A stretch of DNA of 64,000 bases from Methanobacterium aggregans (GCF_017874455.1 NZ_JAGGLN010000002.1:310001-374000); one strand, 5' to 3'. Counted from the stretch's first letter, positions 9,402 to 18,136 are shown. Program-made: numbers and translations. The notes: a model not told the origin generated them from the letters alone.

Positions 9402-10280
9402 ATGGATTTTAATTTAGAAACACTAAAAAAACATGAAGAATGGAATGAAAGCTATTATTTTAATTTTCATGACAGAAAAAATGATTTAACTGCTTTTATG
9501 CGCATAGGAAACAAGGTTAATAAAAATGAAAAATCAATGTTCTTCTATTTAATGTCCCCCACAATCACCGCTGGAATTAAATTAGAAACTCCCTGTGATG
9601 ATAAACCATTGAATATCGCAGGTTTAGGTTATCATGAGCTTGAACCTGGAAAATGGAAACTTAAATATGATGGCCCAATTTTTAATCCATTAGATAAAAC
9701 TGAATTTAGAGTTAAAATGGATGTGACCTGGGAATCTTTAAACCCCATCATGAATTATGTTGATTGTGTTGATGAAAAACAGGTAGAATTATCATCTAAT
9801 GTGGCATCGGAGCATTATGAACAGTTTGGAAAAGCTGCTGGAAAAGTTGAAATTAATGATGAAACATTTGAAATTGAAGCACTGGGTGAAAGAGATTTAA
9901 GCCGCGGAATAAGGGCATGGGGATCTCCTAAGATGTGGATGTGGATTAACTCCGAGTTTTCCAATGCCGAAGCTTTTAACATAACCAAACTTTCCGTTGA
10001 TGAAGGGGATATAGATGCAGGATATTTCTATACAGGTTCAGTTAATGAACCACTGGTAAAATCGGATATAAGTCTAGAATTTAATAATGGAATCCCCTCT
10101 AAGTTTTCAATGAACTTATTTGACAAAAAAGGTTCTGAATATTCAGTTACTGGCGAAGTAGTTCGATTTGGAATGATTCCAGTTGATGAAAAGATGATTC
10201 TCATAGAAACCCTTTCCAAATATAACTGGGATGGAAAAGAAGGGCATGGTATAGCGGAGTTTTTAGTTCCTAAACCATAA
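9402..10280 (+). CDS. CrtC/AttH-like beta-barrel protein (DUF7064-like)
   Basis: From ATG 9402, which has GGTGATC directly upstream, the product has 292 residues. It is beta-rich and lacks a signal peptide or membrane helix. The mid-protein segment EALGERDLSRGIRAWGSP, followed by KMWMWINSEF, recalls the GxGxRDHSWGxRxW...W motif of the DUF7064/CrtC-AttH lipocalin-like proteins. Two of the expected residues (His and Trp) are replaced by Leu and Arg. The family includes carotenoid hydratase CrtC-type proteins and many uncharacterised proteins found beside PEP-synthase-like dikinases, as here. I infer binding or modification of a hydrophobic substrate handled jointly with the upstream dikinase. 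The assignment is family-level and tentative. Confidence 0.55.
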   Translation: MDFNLETLKKHEEWNESYYFNFHDRKNDLTAFMRIGNKVNKNEKSMFFYLMSPTITAGIKLETPCDDKPLNIAGLGYHELEPGKWKLKYDGPIFNPLDKTEFRVKMDVTWESLNPIMNYVDCVDEKQVELSSNVASEHYEQFGKAAGKVEINDETFEIEALGERDLSRGIRAWGSPKMWMWINSEFSNAEAFNITKLSVDEGDIDAGYFYTGSVNEPLVKSDISLEFNNGIPSKFSMNLFDKKGSEYSVTGEVVRFGMIPVDEKMILIETLSKYNWDGKEGHGIAEFLVPKP

Positions 10281-10615
10281 TGACGAATTGCGGGTCCTGA
10301 ATAGCTGAAATTGTTGGAAACCTAAACCTAGGATCAAAATAGATATCATAGTTAAACTAATATCTAACTTCCATTTAGAGGTGTTACATGGTTTGGAATT
10401 GTAGACCATACATAATATAAAGTTTGGATACCAATAGATAATTAAGTTAAAGTACAAGTTATAACTTAAGAATTATTCTATACTAAAATTTTTAAAATAC
10501 GATTTTAAGTTAACTAGAATGATTGAAACTGATCTGTTAAATCTAAAGGGATACCGCAGAGTAATAACAGATTGAACAATATCAACAATGATTTCAAGTT
10601 TTTAGGAGTGATAAA
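10281..10615. other. Intergenic region before prf1
   Basis: About 335 AT-rich bases contain no ORF with a credible ribosome binding site and no RNA gene that I can see. The last part must carry the prf1 promoter. GGAGTGAT at 10603-10610 is its Shine-Dalgarno motif. Confidence 0.5.
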
Positions 10616-11845
10616 GTGACTGAAGTATCCTCAAAGGAATTGTACGAGGTTAAAAGAACCCTTAAAGAGCTTTCAGATAAGAAAGGTAGGGGAACAGAAC
10701 TTGTTTCAGTTTATATACCACCAGACCGTCAGATAAGTGATGTTGTAAAGCACATGCGTGAGGAGTTAAGCCAGAGCGCCAACATCAAAAGTAAACAGAC
10801 AAAGAAGAATGTTCAGTCTGCAATTGAGGTTATAATGCAGAGAATGAAACTCTTCCCACGCCCACCTGCGAAGGGACTTGTTCTTTTCGTTGGAATGATC
10901 CCAAGGGGAGGTCCTGGGACTGAGAAAATGGAAACCTACATGTTTGAACCACCAGAACCTGTGCAGACCTACATCTACCACTGTAACTCAGAGTTCTTCC
11001 TGGAACCCCTTCAGGAGATAATCGAGGACAAGGAAGTTTATGGTCTTGCAGTTATAGACCGTAAAGAAGCAACAATAGCCCTTCTTCGAGGTAAAAGGAT
11101 CGATATTGTTAAACACCTTACAAGTGGTGTGCCCGGTAAACACAAAGCAGGTGGTCAGTCACAGAGAAGGTTTGACCGTTTGATAGACCTTGCAGCCCAC
11201 GAGTTCAAGAAGAGAATTGGAGAACATATGAACGAAGCATTTTTAGGCGTTCCAGAACTTAAGGGTGTTATAGTGGGAGGCCCCGGCCATACCAAGGAAG
11301 AGTTCGTTGAGGGAGACTACCTGCACTACGAGATAAAAAACAATATAATAACAACTGTGGACACCTCCTACACCGGTGAATTTGGTATCAGAGAGGTTAT
11401 TGACAAATCCATGGATGTTCTGGATGAAATTGGTGTCATGAAGGAGAAGAAACTCGTTCAAAAATTTTTAGGTGAACTGGTTGATGATAACGGCCTTGCA
11501 TCCTACGGTGAAGCTGAAGTCAGGCGAAACCTCAAGATGGGTGCTGTTGAAGTCCTTCTACTATCTGAAGACCTTAAATCCAAAAGGTTGACCTATGAAT
11601 GTCAGTCCTGCGGACATACCCAGGATAAAACAGTTAAAAAAGCTGTTGAAGAGGAGGATAAAACATGCCCTAAATGTAACGAGAAAATGAAAGTTTCTGA
11701 AAGCAGGGATGTTATTGATGACTTCGTTGAAATGGCTGAAGAAGTTGGATCTAATGTTGAGATAATTTCAACAGAAACTGAAGAAGGAATGCAACTTATG
11801 AAAGCATTCGGAGGAATTGGTGCCATATTAAGGTACAGAATGTGA
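10616..11845 (+). CDS. prf1: Peptide chain release factor subunit 1 (aRF1)
   Basis: The 409-residue product is archaeal class I release factor aRF1, which reads all three stop codons and triggers peptidyl-tRNA hydrolysis. The N-terminal stop-decoding domain contains NIKS (in QSANIKSKQTKKN near residue 60). The middle domain contains the universal GGQ (KHKAGGQSQRRFDR near residue 180), whose Gln is the methylated catalytic-site residue. The C-terminal domain carries a zinc ribbon formed by CQSCGHTQ and CPKCNEKM, normal for archaeal and eukaryotic factors. The start is GTG with GGAGTGAT five bases upstream. The gene stands alone between the dikinase cassette and a convergent minus-strand series. 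Confidence 0.97.
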   Translation: MTEVSSKELYEVKRTLKELSDKKGRGTELVSVYIPPDRQISDVVKHMREELSQSANIKSKQTKKNVQSAIEVIMQRMKLFPRPPAKGLVLFVGMIPRGGPGTEKMETYMFEPPEPVQTYIYHCNSEFFLEPLQEIIEDKEVYGLAVIDRKEATIALLRGKRIDIVKHLTSGVPGKHKAGGQSQRRFDRLIDLAAHEFKKRIGEHMNEAFLGVPELKGVIVGGPGHTKEEFVEGDYLHYEIKNNIITTVDTSYTGEFGIREVIDKSMDVLDEIGVMKEKKLVQKFLGELVDDNGLASYGEAEVRRNLKMGAVEVLLLSEDLKSKRLTYECQSCGHTQDKTVKKAVEEEDKTCPKCNEKMKVSESRDVIDDFVEMAEEVGSNVEIISTETEEGMQLMKAFGGIGAILRYRM

Positions 11846-11860
11846 TTAAAACTCCCTTAT

Positions 11861-11942
11861 TCTTCTTCTGTAGAAAATAGTTCTATCTTCTTCTGTAGAA
11901 TTTTTTATAAATTATTTTTTTTATTTTGGAAGTTTTTTATTC
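11861..11942 (+). terminator. Direct repeat and T-rich tract after prf1
   Basis: The 15-base sequence TCTTCTTCTGTAGAA occurs twice, at 11861-11875 and 11886-11900. Each copy ends in the imperfect inverted element TTCTGTAGAA. T6, T8 and T6 runs follow, which are typical archaeal oligo-T termination signals. The region probably terminates prf1 and may also serve the convergent gfcR side. Confidence 0.5.
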
Positions 11943-12065
11943 TTTCTTAAATTAAAGGAAAGTAAAGCAGAAAAAAATATTAGAATTTAAATAAAAATTT
12001 AAATATTTATTTTAAATTTAGAAAATATAAAAGAAGTTTAAAAGGGTTTGAAACCTATTAAAAAT

Positions 12066-12665
12066 TTATCCTAACCTGCTTACCCGGATCAGGGATTCCA
12101 CAGGAACACCTTCAACTTCAGATATTCCCTTTTTATCGATTAGGACAACTGCTGCAAGGGGCTCTGCCCCCACGTCTTTGAAGATCTTTATGGCTTCCCC
12201 TATGGTCCTGCCACTTGTTATAACATCATCAACTATAACAACTTTTCTGCCCTCTACAGATGCGAAGTTGCTGCTTACAGCTCCTTTAGCGTCTTCTTCC
12301 ATTTTTCTGTGTTTTATTGGGTGGAAAACAGATATGTCTGCATCTATTATCTCTGCCATCATGGTTGCAAAGGGTATTCCACTGACAGTTATTCCCACTA
12401 TAACTTCGGGTTCCCCGTACTGGAGTGCCATATCCACCATGGCTGCTGAAACATATTTCATACGAAAAGAACTGCCTCCAAGACTTTTCCAATTTATTGC
12501 AAAATCTAAAGGTGCTGCTCCCTCACTCTCAGCTTTTTTACCGGTTCCCTGCAGTATTAGCCATCTTGCTGTATCCTTTGATACGTTGAGATCATCAGCT
12601 ATTTCTCCTGTTGTAAAACCTCTATTTCTAAGTTCGTGGGCTTTTTTTATGAGTTTTTCATTCAT
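12066..12665 (-). CDS. gfcR: GfcR-type regulator: HTH plus orotate phosphoribosyltransferase-like domain
   Basis: The 199-residue protein joins an N-terminal helix-turn-helix (about 1-45, with GFTTGEIADDLNVSKDTARW) to a type I phosphoribosyltransferase domain. The PRPP-binding loop VVIVDDVITSGRTIGEA lies near residue 140. The family is annotated in archaea as orotate phosphoribosyltransferase-like. One haloarchaeal member, GfcR, is a DNA-binding regulator of sugar metabolism genes. The intact PRPP loop suggests it can bind PRPP or a nucleotide as effector. Whether it catalyses anything is unknown. It lies 77 bases downstream of the Gfo/Idh gene on the same strand, at the end of a long minus-strand gene series. 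Confidence 0.87.
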   Translation of the reverse strand: MNEKLIKKAHELRNRGFTTGEIADDLNVSKDTARWLILQGTGKKAESEGAAPLDFAINWKSLGGSSFRMKYVSAAMVDMALQYGEPEVIVGITVSGIPFATMMAEIIDADISVFHPIKHRKMEEDAKGAVSSNFASVEGRKVVIVDDVITSGRTIGEAIKIFKDVGAEPLAAVVLIDKKGISEVEGVPVESLIRVSRLG

Positions 12666-12742
12666 AGGTCACCAAATCCTTCAGTCAATCCATTCACCCC
12701 TACAAGATCACGGGATGAACACTAAAAGCATCGCCATAAACA

Positions 12743-13696
12743 CTAACATTCATTCATGTTCACAGGTATTTTATGTTTAGCAGATTTCATAGCTGCTAAA
12801 ACCACTTTAAGGGCGTGTATACCATCTTCTCCTGTGATCCTTGGTTCTTCATCATTTGTAACTGCAGATAAAAATGAACCGAGTTCCTCTTTAAGGGGTT
12901 CTTTATGGTCAACTTTAACCTTCTGGGCATTTTTTCCGTAGACTTTAACTGTCTGGTCCACGTAATCAATGGATATTATCCCATCAACACCAGTTATATC
13001 CAGCTGTCGTTTTTTATAGGGCGTTAACCAGTTAGTTTCCAGAATACCTATAACTCCATTCTCAAATTTCATCATGATCTCTGCATGATCCTCATATTCA
13101 CATTTTTCAAGTTTACTGCCCATATTAGCGTAAACATTTGATGCTGGACTGTCCAGAAGGTAGAACATAATATCCACTTCATGTATGGCAAGGTCTATTG
13201 TGACTCCAACATCCTTTATCCTTGGGGGAAATGGTCCAAGTCTCTTTGCAGAAGCAGAAACAAGATCACCTATTGCCCCTGCATCTATGAGTTTTTTAGC
13301 CTCAAGAACTGCCGGGTTGAATCTTTCAACGTGCCCAGTTGCAAGTTTAACCCCTGCATCATGAGCAGCCTCAACCATTTCCTTTGCCTCATCCAATGTG
13401 AATGCAATGGGCTTTTCAACCAGAACATTTTTTCCATGTTCTATTGCACTCATAACAACTTCGTAATGGTACGTGGTAGGTACACAAACACTGACTACCT
13501 CTATTTCAGGCATTTTAAGAATATTATCATAATCAACAAAACCCACAGTGTTAAATTCCTTGGAAACCTCTGTCATAGTTCCCTTCACAACATCTGAAAC
13601 AGCCATTAGATTTGCATTCTGAAGTTCAGAATAAACCCTCACATGGTTGTAGCCCATTGCACCAACACCAATAACACCAACATTAACCTTACTCAA
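12743..13696 (-). CDS. Gfo/Idh/MocA-family NAD(P)-dependent oxidoreductase
   Basis: This 317-residue enzyme has an N-terminal Rossmann fold (VNVGVIGVGAMGYNHVR). It also has the family EKP motif in NVLVEKPIAFTLDEAK near residue 95 and a substrate-domain DLAIHEVDIMFYLL near 168, where Asp and His of the active site lie. These enzymes oxidise or reduce sugars and sugar nucleotides. A UDP-GlcNAc 3-dehydrogenase role is known for some methanogen members but is not shown here. The start is TTG. It overlaps the hemC stop (TTGA) and has GGAGG seven bases upstream, so translation is coupled to hemC. There is no ATG start in this frame near the expected N-terminus. Confidence 0.88.
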   Translation of the reverse strand: MSKVNVGVIGVGAMGYNHVRVYSELQNANLMAVSDVVKGTMTEVSKEFNTVGFVDYDNILKMPEIEVVSVCVPTTYHYEVVMSAIEHGKNVLVEKPIAFTLDEAKEMVEAAHDAGVKLATGHVERFNPAVLEAKKLIDAGAIGDLVSASAKRLGPFPPRIKDVGVTIDLAIHEVDIMFYLLDSPASNVYANMGSKLEKCEYEDHAEIMMKFENGVIGILETNWLTPYKKRQLDITGVDGIISIDYVDQTVKVYGKNAQKVKVDHKEPLKEELGSFLSAVTNDEEPRITGEDGIHALKVVLAAMKSAKHKIPVNMNEC

Positions 13697-14565
13697 ACAT
13701 AATCCTCCATCATACGCTTTGCAACTTCAACACCCAACTCACGGGCGTTAGCTGCAGAACCTTGTAAATTAACCTTTGAAAGGACTTCTCCTTCCTTTGT
13801 AAGTAGAATACTTTGAAGATCCAGTAAATCTCCATTCGTTCTTGCAGAAACTCCAAGGGGCCATTGACATCCAACCCCAAGTTCTTCAAGAACTGTTTTC
13901 TCAGCAATAACCTCATTTTCAGATTGTGAATGATTTAACTTCCGTAAAACATCCCTTTTATCAGTATCACCTCTTGCAACAACTGCAAGAGCTCCCTGAC
14001 CTGCTGCAGGGGTGAAATATTCTATGGGAAAAATTTCCTTGATATGCTCTTGAAGACCAAGTCTCTTTAAACCTGCTTCAGCCATTATAGTTGCATGGTA
14101 ATCTCCATGAATTACCTTCTTAACCCTGGTATCTATATTTCCCCTTATGGGTTTTATGTTAAAATTTTTTTCATGATAACTGCAGAAGGCTTCTCTCCTA
14201 AGACTGCTGGTTCCAATCTCTGCACCTTCAGGCAGCTCATCCCAGGAATACTTTGATATGAGAACTTCTCGTGGAGATTCTCTCCTTGGAACTGCAATTA
14301 TTTCAAGACCATCTGCAAGTTCCGTTGGAAGGTCTTTAAAGCTGTGAACTGCAAAATCAACTTCTCCCTCCAGAACTGCTTTGTCAAGCTCCTTTGTGAA
14401 TATTCCCTTTGCATCGATGTTGTAAAGTTGAGAATCCTTTATTTTATCTCCGGTTGTTTTGATTAAATTTACCTTTACTTCTTCATCTGTTATTTTAGAT
14501 AATGAACTGATTATACTTTTTGTCTGGACAACTGCAAGACTGCTTCCCCGAGTACCAACGTTCAA
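13693..14565 (-). CDS. hemC: Hydroxymethylbilane synthase (porphobilinogen deaminase)
   Basis: The enzyme polymerises four porphobilinogens to hydroxymethylbilane, the entry to all tetrapyrroles including coenzyme F430. The N-terminus NVGTRGSSLAVVQTK, the DFAVHSFKDLPTEL segment, the GTSSLRREAFC block and RGNIDTR are diagnostic. The dipyrromethane cofactor Cys is visible in GVGCQWPLGV near residue 226. I prefer TTG 14565, which has GGAGATGA eight bases upstream and gives the standard MxVGTRGS start. A TTG at 14607 would add 14 non-family residues. The length is then 290. The stop overlaps the start of the Gfo/Idh gene. cfbE, the last enzyme of F430 synthesis, lies about 245 bases upstream on the same strand. 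Confidence 0.95.
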   Translation of the reverse strand: MNVGTRGSSLAVVQTKSIISSLSKITDEEVKVNLIKTTGDKIKDSQLYNIDAKGIFTKELDKAVLEGEVDFAVHSFKDLPTELADGLEIIAVPRRESPREVLISKYSWDELPEGAEIGTSSLRREAFCSYHEKNFNIKPIRGNIDTRVKKVIHGDYHATIMAEAGLKRLGLQEHIKEIFPIEYFTPAAGQGALAVVARGDTDKRDVLRKLNHSQSENEVIAEKTVLEELGVGCQWPLGVSARTNGDLLDLQSILLTKEGEVLSKVNLQGSAANARELGVEVAKRMMEDYV

Positions 14566-14810
14566 ATAATCATCTCCGTGAGTTAGGGGTCTATTTAATT
14601 CCCTCAAATAATCTGATAATTACTGATCCAATAATTAAGGAGATTCATAGTTACTTAAAACTTCAATAAAAGTTTCATGAATTCATAAAAATCCGCTTAA
14701 TAAATATTAATTTTGATTGTTAATTCCCTAAAATCCTTATTCAATGGTTTCTTATGATCTTTAATAAATGTTGCCATGGGTAATCTGCAGCCCCATAAAA
14801 AAAACCATAT

Positions 14811-16319
14811 CTACCTTCTCTCCACATCTGAATAATTGGATCTGTAAACAACAAGAACATTCCCAGAACCTGTGAAAAGAGCATGTTTCAATGCATCATC
14901 CAAAGTCTTTTTAAAGGTAAAATCCCGGTTTATAAGATTTTTAACATTCTTTCCAAGATCATCGACGAATATAAGATCTGTACGGGGATCCAATCTGTTC
15001 AAAACAAAAGATACTGCTTTTTCATCTATTTCTTCACAGGTAACTCCATACTTACCTCCGAAAACCACTGCCGAACCATTATCCTCATCTGAAATAGTGC
15101 TTAACATATTAACTGCCTTTTTAACAGCTTCAACATTCAATCCCGGATTGATCTCCTCTATAACCCTAACACCATTGTACTCCCTAATGGATGTCCTGCC
15201 ATTTATGCCTTTAAAAGATTTTAAACCTTTTTTAATATTTTTTACTGGAGTTTCAAGTGTTAAAGCTGTACATACAACTGATAATATATTTTGAAGGTGG
15301 TAGGGTGCAGGTGCAAAGGCTGAAACTTCAAAGGATGTGTTAAGAATGTTTTCATTGACAGTTTTTAAATCAGAGACTTCCACTTGAAATACTGTTTCAT
15401 AAAATCCAAATTCAATGTTGGATGCTTTGACGTTTGCATCCTGATTTAAACTGAATGTATTGGTTTTATCTTGAATATCTGCCATTAATATTCCATTTTG
15501 GAGTCCAGGTGATATTCCATTTTTAACCATCATCTCATTGTAAGCTGGGTTTTCTGCTGTTGAGTTTAAGTAAAATGAGTTGAAGGATTCGAAATCACAT
15601 GCAACCATACGACTTCTGAATATTTGGGACTTTGCATCTGCAGCACAATTTGTTCCGCCAGCAACGGAGTAGTTTTCCACCACGTTGGTTAACACTCCAA
15701 CATCAGCTAAACCAGTTCCCCCCAGTGAAGTTTCGAATATGCAGATACCCACTTCAAAGGGATTTTCAGATCTTTCAAGAAATTCTTCAAGAAGTTCCCA
15801 TGCTTCCACTACACTTGCAGGGGTGATGCTTATGTTACCCTTTAATAAATGGCTTTCACCATTTTCAAGAACTTCAACACCTAAACTGCTTAGAACCAGT
15901 GGATTTAAATCCTTAAATATTTCTTTAAGCATTGATACTGTGCTGGTTTTCCCCTTAACACCTGTGACTTCAATAACCGGAACATCTATTCTTTTCCTCA
16001 TGAGAAAGTCAACTGCCTCATGGTGGGTCATGAACCTTGAAACCTTCCCAGTTCCATTACTGCTTTCAGCAGTATCTGAGTCTTCAATGTATAATCCTAA
16101 ATTACAATGTACCGGTGCAATTACCCATGAATCTTCATCGAGATCCTTTAAAAATTCAATTCCCACGAATTCCACATTTTTATTTCTTAAGGAGGTTTTA
16201 ACATCTTCTTTCAGGGTTTGGTAAATGTCCCATGCGTACACATGAAACCCTGGAATTTCTGTAAACTGTGATGCAATCACTGTGCCTCCATGGGTCATGT
16301 CCACAATCAATACTTTCAT
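14811..16319 (-). CDS. cfbE: Coenzyme F430 synthetase (Mur-ligase family CfbE)
   Basis: This 502-residue Mur-ligase-like enzyme fits CfbE. CfbE catalyses the ATP-dependent last step of F430 synthesis, activating and cyclising a side chain of 15,17(3)-seco-F430-17(3)-acid. The N-terminus MKVLIVDMTHGGTVIA is characteristic of the methanogen protein. The ATP P-loop VTGVKGKTSTVSML lies near residue 119, and the later ligase-domain segment KGINGRTSIREYNG lies near 390. Mur ligases of peptidoglycan would instead be near other mur genes. Pseudomurein ligases have different N-termini. The ATG overlaps the nadK stop (ATGA), so cfbE is translationally coupled downstream of nadK. It is a marker of methanogens and ANME archaea. 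Confidence 0.93.
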   Translation of the reverse strand: MKVLIVDMTHGGTVIASQFTEIPGFHVYAWDIYQTLKEDVKTSLRNKNVEFVGIEFLKDLDEDSWVIAPVHCNLGLYIEDSDTAESSNGTGKVSRFMTHHEAVDFLMRKRIDVPVIEVTGVKGKTSTVSMLKEIFKDLNPLVLSSLGVEVLENGESHLLKGNISITPASVVEAWELLEEFLERSENPFEVGICIFETSLGGTGLADVGVLTNVVENYSVAGGTNCAADAKSQIFRSRMVACDFESFNSFYLNSTAENPAYNEMMVKNGISPGLQNGILMADIQDKTNTFSLNQDANVKASNIEFGFYETVFQVEVSDLKTVNENILNTSFEVSAFAPAPYHLQNILSVVCTALTLETPVKNIKKGLKSFKGINGRTSIREYNGVRVIEEINPGLNVEAVKKAVNMLSTISDEDNGSAVVFGGKYGVTCEEIDEKAVSFVLNRLDPRTDLIFVDDLGKNVKNLINRDFTFKKTLDDALKHALFTGSGNVLVVYRSNYSDVERR

Positions 16320-17155
16320 GAACTTATTCCGCCCTTCGTGAGCTTTTCACGTACTTTTCTGTAGAAATCAGTTGTGAGTCTTACGAAGTAAGCATTGTTT
16401 TCAGCTTTTTTGAAGATTATCTCATCCATGTAGTTTATTTCTTCTTCGAACTGACCATCTATGACGGCTATTGCCTTTTTACCTTCACGTAACAGTTTTA
16501 CTTTTATAACACTGTCGTTGGATACAACCGTTGGTCTTGCACCCAGTTTGAAGGGACATATTGGCACTATTATAAAGGCACCAACCCTTGGATCAACTAT
16601 GGGACCTCCTGCAGACATTGAATATGCAGTTGACCCGCTTGGAGTTGCCACTATAAGGCCATCTGCCCGGAGTTCTTCAACAACTTCATCATCAACCTTT
16701 ATCTCTATGTGCAGCATTTTAGCAGGTTTTCTGGTCATTAAAACAACTTCGTTGAGTGCTGAATGGAGTTCCTTGTTGTGCCATACCTGCAGCTGTGTAC
16801 GTTCCTCAACAAAATAGTTACCCTTTAAAACTTCTCCTATTGCAGTTAATGCATTTTCAGGATCGATTTCTGTGAGAAACCCAACTGTACCCATGTTTAT
16901 CCCAAAAAGAGGTATTTTTTTCTTGTTGATAAAGCTCTGGGTTCTGAGTATGGTTCCATCCCCACCAACCGCTATTACCATATCCACATTCATGTCTTCA
17001 AGTTCACAGCTTAATTCTTTATACTCTTTGAGTTCATCTGTCAGGGGTGTGTCAATGAATGTTTCAACATCATTTTCTATTAAAAAATCGACTATCTTTT
17101 TGCCGAGTTCAACAGCTTCACCAATATCACTACGGGCTACAACTCCTACACGCAT
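16316..17155 (-). CDS. nadK: NAD kinase
   Basis: This 279-residue enzyme phosphorylates NAD to NADP. The catalytic GGDGT motif is in VIAVGGDGTILRT near residue 65. INMGTVGFLTEI near 90 and the NE pair in ALNEVVLM near 136 line the nucleotide site. ADGLIVATPSGSTAYSMSAGGP near 165 is the second highly conserved block. The start overlaps the upstream phosphatase gene by one base (TAATG) and the stop overlaps cfbE (ATGA), so three genes are tightly coupled. In some methanococci a NAD kinase and an inositol-monophosphatase-like NADP phosphatase are fused in one protein. Here they are adjacent separate genes. Confidence 0.95.
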   Translation of the reverse strand: MRVGVVARSDIGEAVELGKKIVDFLIENDVETFIDTPLTDELKEYKELSCELEDMNVDMVIAVGGDGTILRTQSFINKKKIPLFGINMGTVGFLTEIDPENALTAIGEVLKGNYFVEERTQLQVWHNKELHSALNEVVLMTRKPAKMLHIEIKVDDEVVEELRADGLIVATPSGSTAYSMSAGGPIVDPRVGAFIIVPICPFKLGARPTVVSNDSVIKVKLLREGKKAIAVIDGQFEEEINYMDEIIFKKAENNAYFVRLTTDFYRKVREKLTKGGISS

Positions 17156-18060
17156 TAAATTCCCCCTAATATTCTTATTATATCCTTGTGAATGTTTTGA
17201 TTACATGATGCAATTATTGAAGTTCTCTCGAGGACGTTCAACTTACCATCAAGTTCTTTACAGCTTTCATCCGTAACTAAACCCTTTGTTTCCTCTATTA
17301 TTAGTTTTGCAGCAGATACATCCACTATCCTAAGGGTTCCCCTTATATCAATGAATGCGTCGTAGGTTCCATCTGCAACGTAGCAGAGTTCAATTGCAAC
17401 GGAACCCAGAATTCTCATCCGTCTAACTGCCTTACAAAGGCCGTCTATTTTACCCATATCTGCCCTGTAGATGTATGCCCCAACCGAAGAGGTTGAAATA
17501 TCCTGGACTGTTGAAGGGGTGAGTTTTTTTCCATTTAAAGTAGCTCCACAACCCTTTACTCCCTCATAAACATCGCCAGTTGCAAAGTTTTGAACGAATC
17601 CAAGTTCAATGTCCTTGATTGTGAGGTTATCTGTTCCTCCAGTACTGGGGTCCCTAAATGGGGAGGATTTAAGTTCTGATTGTGTTGATTTTATTGTTTT
17701 AGACTCTTTGGATGCATCTGCAACTGCAACTGATATTCCATAGGCAGGTATGTTTTTTATGGCATTGCTTGTACCATCAAGGGGGTCAACAACAAAAACA
17801 ACTTCAGAAGCACCTTCTCCAATTTTAAGTTCACCTATCTCCTCACTTATCAAAGTTACAGGCCTTCCAGTAGCTTCTAAAATTTCAACCACCTTATTTT
17901 CTGCAGCTATATCAATTAATTTTGTTGGAGTGCCATCTGCACCCATTTTAACTATTTCCCCACCTTTTTTAGTACCTACCAATGGAGAAATAACTTCTGA
18001 AGCTTCATGCATCATATCCAGTGATACATCACTCCAGAACTTGATATCTTTTTCATTCAT
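17155..18060 (-). CDS. suhB: Inositol monophosphatase-family phosphatase (FBPase/IMPase or NADP phosphatase)
   Basis: I start at ATG 18060 (MNEKDIKFWSDVSLDMMHEA), with GGGG upstream. The frame is open a further 20 codons without support. The product has 301 residues with the lithium-sensitive phosphatase motifs. ISEEIGEL near residue 75 provides the metal Glu. VVDPLDGTSNAIK near 95 provides the DPLDGT loop. GSVAIELCYVADGTYDAFID near 220 lies before the last Asp (IVDVSAAKL). Archaeal members hydrolyse fructose-1,6-bisphosphate, inositol-1-phosphate or NADP. The one-base overlap with nadK favours an NADP phosphatase role, but this is inference. A polar Ser/Thr-rich insertion of about 25-30 residues follows AYGISVAVAD, which looks unusual for the family. 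Confidence 0.88.
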   Translation of the reverse strand: MNEKDIKFWSDVSLDMMHEASEVISPLVGTKKGGEIVKMGADGTPTKLIDIAAENKVVEILEATGRPVTLISEEIGELKIGEGASEVVFVVDPLDGTSNAIKNIPAYGISVAVADASKESKTIKSTQSELKSSPFRDPSTGGTDNLTIKDIELGFVQNFATGDVYEGVKGCGATLNGKKLTPSTVQDISTSSVGAYIYRADMGKIDGLCKAVRRMRILGSVAIELCYVADGTYDAFIDIRGTLRIVDVSAAKLIIEETKGLVTDESCKELDGKLNVLERTSIIASCNQNIHKDIIRILGGI

Positions 18061-18136
18061 TATTATTACCCCGTTAAAGTTTTTAGGTATAAAACACACT
18101 GCAAATCCCCATTTAAACAACTTTTATCATGGAATG

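Noticed and set aside
12178..12780. 200-codon plus-strand frame across gfcR
   Set aside because: It lies opposite the well-supported gfcR gene with clear HTH and PRPP motifs; the product is Ser/Pro-rich without family features.
15685..16224. 179-codon plus-strand frame inside cfbE
   Set aside because: It is antisense to cfbE, has no ribosome binding site, and the composition is that of a mirrored coding strand.
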